A stretch of DNA of 64,000 nt from Apoderus coryli (lineage: Eukaryota; Arthropoda; Insecta; Coleoptera; Attelabidae): positions 4,443,834 to 4,507,833 of the forward strand of contig OU452213.1 in assembly GCA_911728435.2 (NCBI GenBank), given 5' to 3'. The translations under genes and the position numbers were made by a program. The notes beneath the pieces are model-generated. The model worked only from the letters and a program-made list of their open reading frames with translations. It was not told where the DNA came from and ran no database searches. Positions 32,713 to 43,350 of the stretch are shown here, piece by piece; positions within the stretch are counted from its first letter, which is position 1; each line of letters starts with the position of its first letter.

Positions 32713-33861
32713 TACCTTTAAAACTTAAAAAAATTAATTGGACCTAAATTTGCACAAAGTGAGTTTTGCAGAAAATTAGAAAACATATTGTTATAAGAAA
32801 ACAATTGTTTCAATTTAGATATTGATAACCCGCAACATCCAAACCCCTAATTTATGTTTATATGTTCTTAATAAAAAAGTTTCTTTTTAAAAAATAATTT
32901 TTTGTAAATTTGGTATTGATTTTTTGGGGCTTGAATGCTTTCTGCAAAACAGAAAAAACACTTATTTAAAAAAACAAGTCAATATTCTAGTGTATATTTC
33001 CTCGAGTAAAAGTCTACATGTTCGATATTGAAGCCATCAATAACTTCTTCAATATTGATGGCATTTCCTTTAAGTTTCTGGTAAAAGTTCAAGCAATCAG
33101 ATCGTACCTACCTATAAGATGATACATTTCACCCAAATTAGCACGTTTTGGCTGTGCTATTGATTTTCCTTGAGGCCACAAGGAGACCATATCTAGAAAA
33201 ATATTACTCAGGTTGCTGTACTCCTGTTGTTTTTTTATATTCACCGTTAGGTAGTTTTTGCTCTATATTGATAGATCCTACATTGAGCCAGTTAATTTTA
33301 ACGCCATCAACTGAAATGTTCCTATTGATTGATTCTTTCGCAAATGTGGCCGTTTCTTTGCGATTTCAATCAATCCAAAAGTACACAGTAATAGTCGCTG
33401 TTGATGGTGGTTACTTTTTGGAAGTAGTCGAGGAATATTGCGTTCGCATACCAAAATATTGTTTGGTTTCCACTGTATTTTTTTTTTTTTTTCATCAAAA
33501 AGCAATGCTTTATCAAAACTCTCGAAATTCACTTTTTTCCATTTTTGTTTTCAATAGGTGGTAACAAAAGTTGCTTTACACAAAATGCAATAACTCACGT
33601 AATCAGGGCACACTCGATTATTTTCCGAACAATAAACAATATGTTTGAGTAACCGAAATATCTCAAGAACCTCTGAAGCTAATACCAATAACCTATATAC
33701 TTTTTTGAAATCAGAACAAAAAGATCTTTCATTTTAACTTACAATAAGATATATTTAAAATGTAAGGTCTAATAAATTTTTCTCAACAAAATTTTTTGAT
33801 TCCAATAGTTCTAAAACATACTCCAACAGAAACCCTCAAAATTATAATAACTAATTATTTT
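32713..33861. other. Centre of the foldback, no gene recognised
   Basis: The frames at 33148-33564 (plus) and 33278-33532 (minus) overlap each other and match nothing I know. They may be decayed transposase but I cannot show it. Confidence 0.4.
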
Positions 33862-34992
33862 TTTTTTTTTTTTTTTTTAATTTCACCGGAAATAATTTTT
33901 TTTTTTTTTTTTTTTTTTGGGTCATTTTATACATAAATAAGTAGTTTTAAAAAAATGTCTGTCTGTCTGTCTATCTGCAAAAACCGTTTAACAGATTTTA
34001 ACAAAATTTGGTATAAAAATATTATTGGGCATGGCAAGGGGCTGATTAGATTTTGGGGAAAATTGGGCGTAGGCAAGGGGTTAAAAAAAGAGGGTTCAAA
34101 AATTAAAAAAAAAAAAAAAATCATAGTTCTTAAACTTATCCGAAATACTGCATCATTTTTTACGCATTTAATTGAATATAACCTAAAATATTGAACGTAA
34201 AATATTAGACCACATTGGCGTTCAAAAATAAAAATAAAACTGGGTAAATAGATTTAAAAACATCGTATTTCTTAAACATAGCAGAAATATTAACTAGTTA
34301 TTTATAGCTTTGACAGAATATAACCTATAAAATGCGTCATAAATAATTTACTTTCATAGGCGTTCGTAAATAGTGGAAAAGGGGTCAAAACATAAAATAA
34401 ATATTTCCTAAACTTATTCGAAATATGAAATAATTTTTCATAGTTGTGATACAATATAAGCTAAAAAATATTCCATAAAAGAATTGGTTCACACAGACGT
34501 TCGAAAATAGTCTAAAAATAGGGTCAAAAACGATAAAAAAAATATTTCCCAAATATACCAGCAAAATTGGCTAATTATATATAGCTTTGAAATAAGATAT
34601 CCTACAAAATGCAGCATAAAATTTTTATTTACATAGGCTTTCGTAAATAGTAGAAAAGGGGGTAAAAAAAAAAAAAATATTTAAAATGTAAAAATTTTTA
34701 TATTTAACTAGTTGAATTGATGTTAAAAATACACGACAAAAATTAATGTACCATAGGCGTCCGTGAAAATTCTATAAAAGGGTAGAAAAAATTTGTATCC
34801 GTGATAACTCAAAAACCACTTAACGAATTTTAACCATATTTGGTACGAAAATACTACAGGATATTTATAGGTGATGATTAACATTGAGCGTAGGCAAAGA
34901 GGGTTCAAAAATTAAAAAAAATCGTAGATCTTAAACTTGTCCGAAATGTTAATTAATTTTTTGTGCGTTTAATTAAATATAACCTAAAATAT

Positions 34993-37053
34993 CACTCTGA
35001 GATAGCCAATGATGGGAAGACTTTAGCTGCGGTACTTGATTTAACATCTGCCTATGATAACGTTGATGTTTCCTATTTGCTAGAAAAAATGCTAGATTTA
35101 AACATTCCCTCGGATATATGTCAATTAATTAGTCAACTCTTCAACAATAGATTAGTTTATGTTAAGAATCCCAAGGATGGATCACTAATTGGTCCCAGAA
35201 AGGTTTCCAGAGGATTACCGCAGGGATCCCCATTGAGTCCAATACTTTATAATATTTATACTAATTCTATTACTCAAAATATGCCGAGGGATGTCTTGAG
35301 CCTGAAATTTGCAGATGATATTTTGATAGTTTGTTCCGGTCTTAAGGTAAATGAGTTGGTAACAAGGATGAATAATGCGCTTCAAATCTTGAAAACATGG
35401 CTTGATGATCACACGATGTCTTTATCTGCAGATAAATCATGCATCATATTGTTTCAGAAGGGGTCCCGGCCTGAAATGATTCAGGAGGTCATATATGAAG
35501 GAAAAGCGCTTAACAGAAAATACACGGTTAAGTACTTGGGCATTGAATTTGATTACCAACTAAATTGGAGGGTACAAGTAGATCGCTACATCTCTAAAGC
35601 CAATAAAGCTATCAACATTCTGAGATACCTTTGCACTACCTGGTGGGGATCACATCCTGTTACAATGCTAAATTTTTACAGGGCATATGTCCGGTCGCAT
35701 CTGGATTATGGAAGTATGCTTTTGGGCAGATGCGCCAAAACTAATCTCATCAAACTTGATAGGATTCAGTACAAGGCTCTTCGCTTATGCTTGGGTTTAA
35801 TGAAATCTACGCCGACCAATATCATTCTGTCTGAGGCCGCGGAAATGTCCTTGAGATATAGGAGAATCTGGTTAGCGGAGAAGTTCATAATGAAATCATT
35901 TTCTTCTCATAATAATTTTGTTAGAGAATTTACACAAAAATTATATATAAGTTTTAATGAAAATTTTAGTTATTGGAATAGAGGGAGCAGTCCTCCTCTA
36001 TTGGACGCATTCGATTCTTGTTCTGCCTATTTCGGCAAAATGATACAGGACGTTTCTATGCCTTGTTATGATTATGCATATGAGTTGCAGTACTTTACCA
36101 TACCAGTTTTCCTATCCCAATTATCCAAAGATGAGACCTCTGCTGTAGAATTTAGAAGATATGTGGCAGAACATTGGGAAAATCACGTAGAAATTTTTAC
36201 TGACGGGTCTAAAAAAGAACGCAACCAAGTGGGGATAGGGATTTTTTGCCCACAGAGAAATATCTCCATAGCAGAAAGAATTCCGGATTATTTTTCAATA
36301 TGTACAGCTGAAATTATTGCTATTAAAAGAGCAGTAGAAATGTGTTGTTCTGAACCTGGAAAATATATTATATTCTCCGACTCGAGAGCTGCTCTTATGA
36401 AACTGGAAAAAATAGGATTACATGGGAAAATGGACAGGATAACTTTGGAAACTAAAAAATTAATTGCTGAGAAAAGGGAAAACAGAATAATAATAACATT
36501 ATCATGGGTTCCCTCTCACTGTGGAATTAAAGGCAATGAGATTGCCGATCAATTGGCGAATAGAGGACGAGAAAAGCAAGAATTAACTGAGTATTTGATA
36601 CCGTATATGGATCTCCTGGGAGTACTAAAGGACAGCGTTTGGGTTGGGTGGAGTGAAGAATGGTGGTCGGCTGGACGAACTAAGGGTGTGAACTATGTTG
36701 CTATGGTGGAGAAACCATATAGAAGGGTATGGTTTAGAAGCTATAATAATAACAGAAACGATTTAGTTACACTGTGCCGTATGAGGAGTAATCATTGTTT
36801 ATCGGGAAAACATTTGAATAAGATTCATGTGAGGGATAGTGCGCTTTGTGAATGTGGTGAAGAAGAAACTTTACAACATATTTTTTTCGAATGTCCACAG
36901 TATGTTGCTCAAAGTAAAGAGTTGTATCAAGAACTTTCGGTTAGTGCTTCGGTGGCGCCGCTTTGGTTGGGTTCTGTAGTGCATGAATTGCTTTCGCCTA
37001 GAGTAGTTCAATTCGTGGGTCGCTTTTTGATAGCATGTAATTTGAGACTTTAG
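34993..37053 (+). pseudogene. LINE ORF2 fragment: RT (partial), RNase H, C-terminal CCHC
   Basis: Open frame that is also open into the flanking arm, so an ATG at 34963 is not its own. It begins just before RT motif A (LDLTSAYDN) and keeps GLPQGSPLSP and FADD. RNase H follows with FTDGSKK, SDSRAALMK and WVPSHCGIKGNEIAD, then a zinc-like cluster CECGEEETLQH ... C near the end. The endonuclease and the first RT motifs are missing. Stop TAG at 37051-37053. No frameshift, so the insertion is young, but the protein cannot be complete. Confidence 0.85.
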
Positions 37054-37249
37054 AGTGGGTTTGTGCTTCTGGTGTGGGTATATGAATAAGTGAAGGTTAA
37101 ATTGGATCTTCTTATCTTTCAAGGTTTGTGGTGGGTTGGGACTCACCCCTTGTGTTATCCGAACGAGTATAAAGGTGTTCAATCACCCCTGGCCAAATAG
37201 CCCTGGTAGCTGCGGCCAATAAAGAAGAGCAAATACATACATACATACA
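34993..37249 (+). mobile_element. 5'-truncated I-clade LINE with target duplication
   Basis: Inserted into the foldback arm. The duplication ATAACCTAAAATAT ends directly before 34993 and is repeated after the tail from 37250. The tail is a run of ATAC repeats rather than poly-A, as in some I-clade elements. The insertion starts inside the RT domain, the usual result of incomplete reverse transcription. Confidence 0.85.
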
Positions 37250-37786
37250 ATAACCTAAAATATTTAACCTAAACAATTAGACAAGTTTGACATACGAATA
37301 AAGTGTAAAATGGGGTAAAAATGTTAGAAAAAAACGTACTACTGGTTCACACAGGCGTTCGAAAATAGTGTAAAAAAGGGTCAAAAACGAAAAAAAAATT
37401 CCTTTGATATAAGATAACCTACAACATGCAGCATAACAATTTCGTTTACATAGGCGTTCGTAAATAGTAGAAAAGGAGGCAAAATTAATTTTATAATAAA
37501 AAAAATCAACTATTTTGCGTACAAGAACTTGGCGTAGAAGATCTGAAATATAAAATATGTACGTATAAATAGTGCCTCCAAAGAGAAGAAAAATGAACAA
37601 AATCCGATACTTAAAAAAAATAGCTGATGTCTAAAACAAAAAAATATATATAAATTTTACATAAATGACAAAAAAGTCATAAAATTATTAGATTTACACT
37701 TAATAGGGAGAGCTATTCGTGCCTCGAGGGCAACAGTTTATTTTTTTATCGATCCAATCCAAATATAATGAACATAATGTTTGTAT

Positions 37787-38163
37787 TTTTTTCCTTTGGA
37801 CTTAAGGTTCTCGAAAACAACTTTTTTTAATTTCCATTTCGCTTGTCTAATTTCATTACAAATTTTTTTCAACGTTTCGACGATGGTTTATCGTTTTCTT
37901 CAGGTGTGTTATTCTATTGCAATTTTTTTTTCTTGAAATTAAAATACATTAAACAGTTTGTTATTAAAATTTAGAATATAAAATAACATTCTAAAATTTG
38001 TATTGTGTGAATTAAAATGTATCCTTTACCTATAAATACATCTATTTCAGAAAACAGCACGTTTACAATCACATACAATTTCCTGAAAGCGAAATATAAA
38101 TTTCGCTAAAAATTAAAAAAAGTAATTTTCGAGAACCTTAAACCCAAAGGAAAAAAAAACAAA
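37787..38163. mobile_element. MITE of about 375 bp with inverted ends
   Basis: Left end TTTCCTTTGGACTTAAGG and right end, inverted, TTTCCTTTGGGTTTAAGG continue with GTTCTCGAAAA and TTTTTTTAATTT for about 50 bp. The hairpin motif at 37872-37903 lies inside. No coding capacity and no clear target duplication. Confidence 0.6.
37872..37903 (-). other. Hammerhead-like hairpin motif
   Basis: On the minus strand CTGAAGA, a 5-bp hairpin ACGAT/ATCGT, then CGAAAC and the palindrome ACGT followed by T. Core order and an NUH-type triplet fit a hammerhead, but the flanking stem I does not pair. Confidence 0.35.
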
Positions 38164-39300
38164 AATGGTCAAAGAACAAAAAAGAACAATCACTTTATAT
38201 TCAAAATAAGTTCTAAGAAAATCTCCTTTAAAATTGAATTCTACATTATTTGTGTATTGATTAGATAGGTAATTAACACGTATCTGGTAATTACCAATTT
38301 ATATCTACTTATAAGTACCTAATCAATGTTGTGATTTAAATATAGTTATAAATACGGTCTTAATTAAGTAGGTATGTACAGGGTGGCATTATAGACGTTT
38401 TCTTATGGGAACTCATGTAACTGGCGAAGAGAGAAAAAGCTCACTCGTGGATACGAAATTTGGCTATCTGGCTAACGGTTAAGTCGCTAGGAGGCGTTTC
38501 TCAATTTTGGTCGATTTCTTTTATGGCTTCTAACTTTTTTGTTATTTGAGATTCCTAATTGATTTCTCCAATTTTTAACGTAGAATTTTCGATGATTTAA
38601 AATCAATATTGAAAAGCTCTTGATGCATTTGCACTGTGTTTGGGCGGTAGATATCTTTTGTTAAACCGCCTTAACAGTCTCTCGAAGACCGCTTTTTTGG
38701 GATGATTTTGCGCCGGGAACCTTTGAGCGTAAACTCGCGATGCCAGTAAAGCGTTTTTGGACCATTCTCCCAGAATAAATATCATGACTATTCTTTCTCC
38801 TCCCAACTCTTAGGTAAGAATTTTCAACAGACTATTTGGCAGTAAATATCAAATGAAAAAAAAATATATTGTCTTCTCAAATTCTTCTCTTTGATAAATA
38901 TTATAATTTTGAAAATTCTTCCTATTATTACCAATATGTGTGCATCTTCCATGCAAAGTTAAATATATACATATCTATAGGAAAACTTTACTTTAACTTT
39001 AATTTTTGCATAATCAAATACAGGGTGCTCTACATGAAACTAAGAGATTCAATTAAAAATTCGCCTAATATTATGAATATGTGCATTTTCCACGATAACA
39101 TCAAGAGTTATCCATAGGAAAGTGTTATAATATTTGACAGATAATTACTTTGTGCATCTAATTTTGACCTCATATACCGGATGTTCCATTTGAAATAAAC
39201 AAGTTATTTATAATCAAATTTTACGTTCATATAACTTATATTATTGGACACCCTGTATCTAGTATTGGGGTTTTTTTATATTTGGCGTAATAAGTGATGA
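38164..39300. other. Gene-free stretch with dispersed TACAGGGTG ends
   Basis: TACAGGGTG at 38377 and 39019, and its inverse CACCCTGTA at 39249-39257, suggest remains of a TACAGGG-ended MITE of about 880 bp. The inner sequences do not form long inverted repeats. Confidence 0.4.
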
Positions 39301-39347
39301 GTGGGTATATTTATACTCCCAGATTGGCTTCAAAAGAACAAACGAAT
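39301..39347 (+). repeat. 47-bp direct repeat, copy 1
   Basis: GTGGGTATATTTA ... CCCAGATTGGCTT ... AAAAGAACAAACGAAT, repeated with about four changes at 40179-40225. Confidence 0.7.
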
Positions 39348-39394
39348 TTGGAATAACCCTGTATTACCGTTTGTACCTCCCGCTTCAACCGTTA

Positions 39395-40024
39395 GTGCTT
39401 GGTTACATTAAATGCGAGTGCGTGCGATTTTCTAGTCTTGCGCGCGCGGACGACAACGCAGGTGGAAACAATCGTATTAGTTTAAACTTTTATGGTTACA
39501 CTTCAAGCGATTTCGTCCGAAACGCCCGCATCTAATCATACGACTATCGCATAGAAACAAACTGGTTTGATTTTTTACGTTCTCGTACACTGTGTGCTAC
39601 TGGAAAAAGAGTAGAGAGACATTTTTAAAATGGATATTGAAAAACTCATTCTATCTGTTCAATCAAAAAGGCCTTTGTGGGATCAAAAATGCAAAGAATT
39701 CCACAATAGAATCATAGTAAAGAGACTCTGGGAAGAAGTATATATTCGAATGTTGATGGCAACATTCTAAAATATATTATAATATATGTATAATTTATTT
39801 ATTTACCCAATATTTTCTTTTTCGGTCTGCGATTATATATTTCAACGCAGTACTTTCAAATAAGTAATAATTTAACATTAATTAATTCATTTTAGAAAAC
39901 ACAAATCTGTGCGTTCGTTGTCTGTTGGACTCCAATAATGTAATGACTAGGGTACGGTATTAAAATCGTACGTGCGCGCAAGACTAAAAAATCGCACGCA
40001 ATCGCATTTAATGTAACCAAAGCC
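39395..40024. mobile_element. PIF/Harbinger-type non-autonomous element, 630 bp
   Basis: Imperfect inverted ends of about 55 bp (GTGCTTGGTTACATTAAATG left; GGCTTTGGTTACATTAAATG right, inverted) continue through TGCGTGCGATTTT and TAGTCTTGCGCGC. Both sides are flanked by TTA (39392-39394, 40025-40027), the Harbinger target. Harbingers encode a DDE nuclease and a Myb/MADF-like protein. Here only the start of the latter remains. Confidence 0.8.
39630..39770 (+). pseudogene. Truncated MADF-like protein start in Harbinger element
   Basis: Forty-six codons from ATG 39630 to TAA 39770: MDIEKLILSVQSKRPLWD then KEFHNR and KRLWEEV. The spacing of the L-I, the P-L-W-D and the W-E-E residues follows MADF/Myb-SANT-like domains (about 80-90 residues), so the domain is cut short. 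In intact elements this protein helps the transposase bind DNA. No nuclease frame is present. Confidence 0.6.
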
Positions 40025-40145
40025 TTACGCTATACCGATGGGTATGCGCAATACACGCGGCGACGCCTGGTCACAGGAGGTAGGGAGCCGATAGGTGGGG
40101 ACCGCTCTGGGGCATATAAATATGAGCCGTGAATACAGAACTAGC

Positions 40146-40178
40146 AGAGAACAACTAAGGGAGAGAATATAAAGTCTG
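40146..40178 (+). repeat. Second copy of the P-like terminal repeat
   Basis: AGAGAACAACTAAGGGAGAG followed by AATATAAAG matches the left end at 28629 for about 38 of 40 bases, including the TATA box and GGTGGG. No inverted partner was found nearby, so this is a solo end or an element with a decayed other end. Confidence 0.6.
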
Positions 40179-40225
40179 GTGGGTATATTTACAAGCCCAG
40201 ATTGGCTTAAAAAGAACAAACGAAT
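40179..40225 (+). repeat. 47-bp direct repeat, copy 2
   Basis: Partner of 39301-39347; the pair encloses about 830 bp that contain the Harbinger element and the P-like end. Confidence 0.7.
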
Positions 40226-40559
40226 AGGTGTGATTTTTTTCATTCAAATTATGTCTATATTTTTACAAAAATTAAAATATTTAAAAAACTGTCAGGTTTA
40301 GGTGAGATGTACTTTAATGAAAGTTAGGTTTATTTTGGACGGGGAATCTAAAAATATATTCATATACATGGCATTCCATTTAAAAAACACAACTATGGTT
40401 CATTTCTTATATTTGGGACACCCTGTATAGATTCACAATATTTTTAAAATGTAGCCATAAATCATTTTTATCGAACCCATGAATGAAACTTTAAGGAAAT
40501 TAAATAGTTTAGCCACACTGTTCCGTATCGTACGGCGTGAATAACCCTGTATAATTGTT

Positions 40560-40830
40560 ACAGTCTAATTTTGATGACCCTTTTTCTACTATTTATGGAC
40601 GTCTATGTAATCCAGTTTTTTTATGCTGCATTTTGTAGGTTACCTCATATCAAAACTGTATATAAAGTTTGTTTCCTCAAGAGTCCAAAACGGTCTGAAC
40701 AACGTTATGCGCAGAATCCTGATTGTGTCTGACGGTTTCGGACTCTTGGGGAAATAAACCAATAATTAGCCAATTTTTCTTGCATGCTTGGGGATTTTTT
40801 TAATTAATTTTTGATCAGTTATATACAGGG
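40560..40830. repeat. Foldback module fragment interrupted by a hairpin
   Basis: One module of the foldback arms (GACCCTTTTTCTACTATTTATGG ... AATAATTAGCCAATTTTTC type) lies here outside the main element. It is split by the 93-nt hairpin at 40667-40759. Confidence 0.55.
40667..40759. other. 93-nt imperfect hairpin
   Basis: Two 32-nt arms (GTTTGTTTCCTCAAGAGTCC ... and its inverse GTTTATTTCCCCAAGAGTCC ...) match at about 27 positions around a loop of about 29 nt. It sits inside a foldback module, so it arrived as an insertion. Size and shape resemble a pre-miRNA or a very short MITE. Confidence 0.5.
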
Positions 40831-41997
40831 TGCCCCAAAAAACATTCCCCACCCTTTGAGGGTAGAATCTATGACCAAAAATAAGACAAAAATCATTTAT
40901 GTCAAAATTTCGAAAAATTGTAATCTGTTATCGCAAAAATTGGCATAGTTTTCGGCGTTTGGTATCCTAGGTAGAAACTGTGGTTCTATTATCCTATTCC
41001 CAACAGACAAAGCCACACATTTAAGCTCCAGTGTGCTTGCTTATGTGATTCTCTAATTTGGTGCTGATTTTCGTAATTCCAACAATGCAAGTTGTGCTGA
41101 TTGAACACTCCTTCATCACTCTACAGTACTTGTTTAAAATTGTCTTCATTTGCGAAGAAAAATGTATAATTCTGTATCTTAATGTACCAAAAAAATTGTC
41201 AAAAAAGGGGGAAGTTCACACGGAGTGTGCTCTACCACTTAACCCCATCATCATCAAATTATTATTGATTCATTTCTAATTCAAAATTAATCATTCTTAT
41301 TATTATTTATTTCAGTAAAAACTATTTAATCTCATACAACAAAGTACAACTGGTATAATAATACTCTTGTGCATGCTGCACTACAATCCGTACATATCAG
41401 AACCAAGCGTCTACCAACTGCCTCCAGAAAAGAGTAGCGACCGATGCTGCTCGAGAGAGACAATATTTCGGGTAGATTTCATAGTGGTTTTACTGTATAT
41501 GTTAAATATACCCGGTGCACATCTGACGCACCTGTACCAAAGTTCCTTATCCTTACCAAAGTCGCCATGGCCAACACAAATTTCGTTTGCTTCCGAAGGT
41601 CTTTCATGATACCTACGCGAAATCTTCCGCAGACTCGCAAACTCTTCTTAGCGCTTGCTCCTGTACAAAATGGTATTTACAGGCCAATAGAAATGCAAAA
41701 TTGTTACAATGTCATTTAAACATTATCTGCACAATCTGGGTGAAGGTTAATTACAACTATAAATTAATAATTAAATGTTTATATTTTCTTCTTAGCATAT
41801 TTACATATTATTTATCAGTTAATAATTATTATTTACACTTATACCTATTTCAAAAGCTTTCCCTTTTTCTTACACACTTATGTATACAGGGTGGCTCATA
41901 AGTCATGGTCCAAACTCATGGAGGTAATAGAGGAGGTCATTTGTGATAAAAAAAAGTTCATATAACGTATTATAGGATGCGATTTTTCACCTTTTTG
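40831..41997. other. Gene-free stretch
   Basis: TACAGGGTG ends at 40824 and 41885. Overlapping frames at 41367-41901 look random and match no family I know. Confidence 0.4.
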
Positions 41998-42122
41998 AAC
42001 GTGAACTATGAGGGCATTCAAAACAAACAAGGACCTTCTCTAAAAGATTGAAACACGGAATACAAAGTTTAAATAGAATAAGTTTATTAACAGTTAAAGT
42101 AGAGAAGAGCTTACAAAATGAT
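41998..42122 (+). repeat. Truncated, diverged LTR of the 2490/13220 family
   Basis: About 125 bp match LTR positions starting at AACGTGAACTA and ending at ACAAAATGAT, with about 15-20 percent differences and a 9-base gap. It abuts the mariner fragment. Confidence 0.65.
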
Positions 42123-42129
42123 CGAAAAT

Positions 42130-42628
42130 ATGAGTTCTACGATGGTTGCCTTTTCTTCGGCGGTTGGTTTTCCTGATTTTTTGGAAGACAACTGACAAAC
42201 AAATGGTTGTATACCACTCAGAATTGACTGTTCTGCGTTCTTCTAGTTGCGACATGTCCAGTTTTTACGAAAAAACAGGCGACCATTTGCTTGGACGTGC
42301 TTCGTGCGCGAGCAACTTTTGTTGGATTTGGCTCATCTTGAAACACACATACAGTCAACTGCTGTTTACGTTCGGGCTCATACGCGTAAATCCACGATTC
42401 ATCAACTGTCACGATGTCATAGACGTGTTTCGAAGCACCGCGATCGTATTTTTTGAGCATTTCTTTCGACCAATCGACACGATTAACAAATTGTGTGGGA
42501 TCCAACGCGAACAAACTTTTTGACAGTCAAATGTTTATGCAATATTGAATGTATGCTGGTCCCACTAATAATAAGGTTGTCTCAATCTCTTGATAGGGCA
42601 TGACGATCTTGCAATATCAGTTAGTTTC
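42130..42628 (-). pseudogene. Mariner transposase fragment
   Basis: The minus-strand frame 42218-42514 carries [24 protein letters not shown] and SKQMVACFF, the middle of a mariner DDE transposase with the second catalytic aspartate region. Sequence on both sides reads on in other frames, so it is frameshifted. It breaks off at about 42628 against the RT fragment. Same family as 48075-48735. Confidence 0.8.
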
Positions 42629-42631
42629 CAC

Positions 42632-42952
42632 CTATTGAAATCTTCCGGATAGATATCTTTTAATTAGTTCGATAGCATTTGACGAAAATCCCATGTATTT
42701 CAGAATTGCTAGCAAAAGTTCATGGCTAATTTTGTCAAATGCTTTACTATAGTCAACTAAGATCAATGATACTATTTTGCCATTATCAATATCACGAAAA
42801 ATATCGTCCGTGATATCCAGCAATGATGTTGCGCAACTATATCTTTTACAGAATCCTGATTGCTTAAGAGGTAAAATATTATATTTTTTAAGATGGTATT
42901 TAATTTGGTCACTTAGGATTTCCTCAAAGATTTTTGAAGTTGGCAATAACAA
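42632..42952 (-). pseudogene. LINE reverse transcriptase fragment (CR1/jockey-like)
   Basis: 106 codons: PTSKIFEEILSDQ, LPLKQSGF and LVDYSKAFDKI are RT motifs 1-3 with the motif-A aspartate. It ends before the YADD motif. No other part of the element is near. A 15-base tandem duplication (AAGTTGGCAATAAC twice) lies at its 5' edge near 42944-42971. Confidence 0.8.
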
Positions 42953-43124
42953 GTTGGCAATAACAAATAAACAGAGAAGTTTATTTCTACCGATTTGTTT
43001 TCACTGATTTTAATTCGCCAATCTTCAGTATTGGGATCGTTGTTTATTCTACTATATCACTACTTATATAACTCTTGAAACGTTGCTGATGCATATTTAC
43101 ATTTTTTAATTTTTTATTTCAGAT

Positions 43125-43350
43125 ATGACCTCAAGAATATTCAAACTATTAACGCGACGAAAACAAACTGACAACAATGAGATCTCAGGAATGCATCGAT
43201 GCTTAAATTTGATCGATCTAACTGCACTTGGTGTTGGTGCGACACTGGGTCTTGGTGTTTATGTTTTAGCTGCCTCAGTAGCGAAGACTGTAGCAGGACC
43301 AGCAGTGTGTTTATCCTTCTTAGTGGCAGCAGTTGCATCAGCCGTTGCAG
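43125..43350 (+). CDS. Transporter exon 1 (residues 1-75)
   Basis: Start ATG just two bases after the acceptor. Holds the short cytoplasmic N-terminus and TM1-TM2, including the unwound TM1 glycine motif that binds the substrate backbone in APC carriers. Ends in phase 1. Confidence 0.93.

Larger units (their letters stand above)
30385..37742. mobile_element. Foldback-type element with 1.65-kb inverted arms
   Basis: The left arm (30385 to about 32060) and right arm (about 33862-37742, less the LINE at 34993-37249) are inverted copies. They share the outer end AAACTGTTGCCCT, the GAGGCACGAATAGCTCTCC block, the CTTTGGAGGCACTATTT block and the inner GACAGACAGACATTTTT and TTTCACCGG or CCGGTGAAA blocks. 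Each arm is made of about ten diverged modules of 100-170 bp that contain phrases such as ACTATTTACGAACGCCTATG and AAAGCTATAAATAA. Long arms built of subrepeats are the signature of foldback/Galileo-type elements. No transposase is visible in the centre. No clear target duplication was found at the outer ends. Confidence 0.65.
33862..37742 (-). repeat. Foldback right arm, split by a LINE
   Basis: Inverted copy of the left arm: 33862-34992 and 37250-37742 together give about 1624 bp. The LINE entered the module that corresponds to about 31000-31030 of the left arm. Confidence 0.65.

Noticed and set aside
33148..33564. 138-codon frame in the foldback centre
   Set aside because: Overlaps a minus-strand frame of equal quality; no motif of any transposase.
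42146..42523. Plus-strand frames over the mariner fragment
   Set aside because: They are the complement of the transposase coding strand.
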